Shown here in pieces: positions 62,052-64,000 of a stretch of 64,000 nucleotides of DNA (position 1 is its first letter; every line of letters begins with the position of its first letter). This DNA comes from G963674955 sp963674955 (GTDB lineage: Bacteria; Desulfobacterota; Desulfovibrionia; Desulfovibrionales; Desulfovibrionaceae). A program made the position numbers and the translations under genes. The stretch covers positions 682,001 through 746,000 of the forward strand of contig CAXXKR010000004.1 of assembly GCA_963674955.2 (NCBI GenBank), in the 5' to 3' direction. Under the pieces are notes generated by a model. That model searched no databases. It was not told where the DNA came from and worked only from the letters and a program-made list of their open reading frames with translations.

Positions 62052-62807
62052 TCAGATTTTTTTATAGTATCCGTTCTCCCAGATCAGGCCCAAATGATAG
62101 GCCACGAACCGCTCGACAAGTTGATAACATTCCCTTTTGACTTCCTGCGGCAGGGAAAGTCTTGCCCAGTCCTCCGGGCCGTTGCCCTGAATCCAGTCCA
62201 GGGCCCGCAAAGTTCCGGCCGAAACCTTCATGCTTCCCCTTTCCTGGCTTTCAGCCCGGCTGCACGAACTGCAGACGACGCTTCCTTGTTCAACATTGAA
62301 ACAATAGGCGTCTGTTCCATGCAAGCGGCCGCCGCACTTGAAGCAGGTCAAGAAATCCGGCCTGTAGCCCTGTGCAAAGGTCGCCTTGGCCCGAAACATT
62401 ACAGGCAACGAATCAAAGGTTTCTTCCATGCCTTCGATCGCATGCAGCGTATCCATAAGCAACTCGTAGGCGATGCGTGCATCCTGCGGACCAACCTGTA
62501 CGGCCTCGACGAACTTTACGCAATTCACGGCCAGTCCAAGCCGACCGTTGTCCCGCCTCAGCCCCGGGAAACCGTGAATGAGGGAGCCTTCCTCAAGGGT
62601 ATGATAACGACCGCCCTTGTCGGCCTTGACCGTCAGGAGAACGTGGCACATGGAATCAAGGCAGCCGCAGAATCTGCGCCTGCTCTTGCTGCCGCCAAAG
62701 GCGAAGGCCGTCATCATTCCCCTGGAAGGGGACAAAAAACGGACCCAGATGTCGGCCTCCCGAAAACGGCCTACTTTCAAAACCAGGCCCTTCTCGGTAA
62801 ATTCCAT
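62052..62807 (-). CDS. recO: DNA repair protein RecO
   Basis: A 251-residue recombination mediator that, with RecR, loads RecA on gapped DNA. The N-terminal OB fold begins EKGLVLKVGRFREADIWVRF. The C-terminal helical part has a four-cysteine zinc site, CFKCGGRLHG and VCSSCSRAE. Normal length. It lies between the RodZ-like gene and glyQ on the same strand, with 43 and 11 bases on either side. Confidence 0.92.
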   Translation of the reverse strand: MEFTEKGLVLKVGRFREADIWVRFLSPSRGMMTAFAFGGSKSRRRFCGCLDSMCHVLLTVKADKGGRYHTLEEGSLIHGFPGLRRDNGRLGLAVNCVKFVEAVQVGPQDARIAYELLMDTLHAIEGMEETFDSLPVMFRAKATFAQGYRPDFLTCFKCGGRLHGTDAYCFNVEQGSVVCSSCSRAESQERGSMKVSAGTLRALDWIQGNGPEDWARLSLPQEVKRECYQLVERFVAYHLGLIWENGYYKKI

Positions 62808-62850
62808 ATCTTATTCCGCTGGTTCGAATCCGCCCGGAAAGGGATTCAGC

Positions 62851-63783
62851 CTAAGACGGAGGGAAAGTCAGCGTCCTGACCACAACGCCGTATCCGGGGT
62901 AGGCCTGAAACGGCTCTCCATTATGGAAAACGCTCACTGCCGATGCATTGCCCAACTTGATCTTCAGGCTATTGGAAAAACGGATTTCCCGTTTCGCACC
63001 TTCGCTCAAAATAAAATCAAAGACCGTTTCGTCTCCGTCAACGCCAAGTACCTGTATCCAGCACTCGCCTTTGTCGTCGGCCACAATAAGCAGGGTTTGA
63101 CTGCCGCTGCCCATGGCCACCACATCCGACTGCTCCCCGGCTCCGCTTTCAGTGGCATTGGCCGAACCATCCGCGACTTGAGGCAAAACCTGATCCTGAG
63201 CGACAGGCTCGGCGGACTCGACCGTTTCGACAGGCTCGCTCTCCAAAACGGGCGGAAATTCCACAACCTTGGACTCTGCTTCCACCTCCACCGCAGGCGG
63301 TTCAACACCGGATTCGGTTGCAGGTTCAGACGCCTCGGCAACTTTTTTTTCCTCCCCGGCGGTCGTGGTCAAACTGGTCTTGTTCCAATAAGCCACCAGC
63401 GCAATCAACAAGGCCACAAGAAAGACTATCAACAACGTTGTCAGCTTGGACGACTTCTTGAGAACTATAGGTTCATCCGAGGAAAATGCATTTTCCCCGT
63501 TCACAGGCATATCCGTTTCGGAATCTTTGCCGGGATTGTTTTCAAGGCCATATTCGCGACCAATGATCTCCGAAAAACCGCCAGCGTCGATCCCCAGAAA
63601 CCTCGCATAGTTTCTTACGAACCCCTTGGCGTAGACCGGGAAAGGAAGATCGGATGAATCGCCCCGCTCAATCGCCTCGATATTGCAACGGCTGATTCTG
63701 GTGACCTCCATCACGTCGCCGACGGACAGTCCCTTCCTTTCGCGCTCTGATCTTAATAATTCGCCCAGTTCCTTGAAATTCAT
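62851..63783 (-). CDS. RodZ-like helix-turn-helix membrane protein
   Basis: A 310-residue protein. The cytosolic N-terminus is a Cro/RodZ-type helix-turn-helix (~3-75; GELLRSERERKGLSVGDVME, VYAKGFVRNYARFLGID). A single membrane helix lies at ~118-137 (LTTLLIVFLVALLIALVAYW). A long Glu/Pro/Val-rich linker follows, then a C-terminal beta domain of the DUF4115 type (DDKGECWIQVLGVDGDETVF to the end). This matches RodZ, which ties MreB to cell-wall elongation. It is the first complete gene of the recO-gly-rpsT cluster. Confidence 0.87.
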   Translation of the reverse strand: MNFKELGELLRSERERKGLSVGDVMEVTRISRCNIEAIERGDSSDLPFPVYAKGFVRNYARFLGIDAGGFSEIIGREYGLENNPGKDSETDMPVNGENAFSSDEPIVLKKSSKLTTLLIVFLVALLIALVAYWNKTSLTTTAGEEKKVAEASEPATESGVEPPAVEVEAESKVVEFPPVLESEPVETVESAEPVAQDQVLPQVADGSANATESGAGEQSDVVAMGSGSQTLLIVADDKGECWIQVLGVDGDETVFDFILSEGAKREIRFSNSLKIKLGNASAVSVFHNGEPFQAYPGYGVVVRTLTFPPS

Positions 63784-63816
63784 TCCCGCACCTTTCAGAC
63801 CTTGACGCCGTTCGCG

Positions 63817-64000
63817 CTATTTATACTCTATGATCGCGTTTTCCCTCAACTTGTCCATATACTCGCTAAAAACCTTGTCAAACTTGGCCTTGTAAAGCGC
63901 TTCATGAAACTCCCCTTTCATCGCTTCAAATTCGGCCATATCCACACCGGCATACTTGTCGCCGTCCTCGTCCTCCTCGGCTTCCTGCAACTCTTCGGCT
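63817..64000 (-). CDS. C-terminal end of a SurA-like protein (partial)
   Basis: About 60 codons are visible before the TAG at 63817-63819; the rest is beyond the right edge. The segment is acidic first (AEELQEAEEDEDGDKYAGVD), then helical, ending FDKVFSEYMDKLRENAIIEY. That ending resembles the C-terminus of SurA-type periplasmic chaperone/peptidyl-prolyl isomerases (…EYLxELRxxAYIxI). The acidic stretch is unusual for SurA. Identity rests on a short tail only. Confidence 0.45.
   Translation of the reverse strand, partial: AEELQEAEEDEDGDKYAGVDMAEFEAMKGEFHEALYKAKFDKVFSEYMDKLRENAIIEYK

Overview
The window looks like chromosomal DNA from a sulfate-reducing Desulfovibrionaceae-type bacterium (Desulfovibrio/Pseudodesulfovibrio group). 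This is inferred from gene content and order: pyruvate carboxylase next to birA, a fused SucCD, CstA beside a LytS/LytTR pair, the order rodZ-recO-glyQ-glyS-rpsT, and nadC-nadA-nadB. Most of the window is GC-rich with strong Shine-Dalgarno sites. Three AT-richer stretches (about 14.9-16.0 kb, 18.8-19.6 kb and, less strongly, 13.4-14.6 kb) look acquired. Both window edges cut genes: a pyruvate carboxylase on the left and a SurA-like protein on the right.

Layout. 0-8.7 kb: pyc and birA, a tRNA nucleotidyltransferase that lacks the usual flexible loop, a DHH phosphoesterase, a lineage protein of unknown function, fused SucCD and a GT4 glycosyltransferase. 8.7-12.7 kb: a DUF457 membrane hydrolase, a minimal sufC-sufB pair, an Smr protein and CheW. 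13-16 kb: tRNA-Pro(GGG) followed by two degenerate copies of its 3' end plus terminator. These flank a secreted GH5 glycosidase and are followed by an AT-rich DUF2971 gene. 16-21.7 kb: a quinone reductase, an AEC transporter, a DMT transporter with a frameshifted C-terminus, an AT-rich ORFan, an isochorismatase-like hydrolase and an exported amidohydrolase. 21.8-24.1 kb: ilvB-ilvN preceded by a valine-rich leader peptide and attenuator of the E. coli ivbL type, which was too short to be listed among ordinary ORFs. 24.2-29.6 kb: a YkgJ-like protein, TetR, and a type I secretion operon (TolC, ABC, HlyD) without a visible substrate. 29.7-34.3 kb: a CHASE2 nucleotide cyclase, an amidase and an FMN alpha-hydroxyacid dehydrogenase with a Cys-rich N-terminus. 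34.4-37 kb: a Lys-rich small protein, an RRM protein behind a structured leader, and an ArsA-like ATPase operon. 37-43.8 kb: cstA with its likely LytSR-type regulators and a REC-PAS-GGDEF-EAL protein. 43.9-50.7 kb: DUF493, ileS-lspA, a PLDc_N protein, CpoB, a NIL-ferredoxin, PilZ and CheZ. 50.8-58.6 kb: mgtE, nadCAB, trkH-trkA. 58.7-64 kb: rpsT, glyS, glyQ, recO, rodZ-like, partial SurA-like.

Most genes are housekeeping or central metabolism. The strongest leads are the loop-deleted CCA enzyme (a candidate CC-adding enzyme), the tRNA-tail repeats carrying a palindromic insert, the ivbL-type attenuator, and the promoter-leader-terminator unit in front of the RRM gene. No CRISPR array, integrase, transposase or defence island was recognised.
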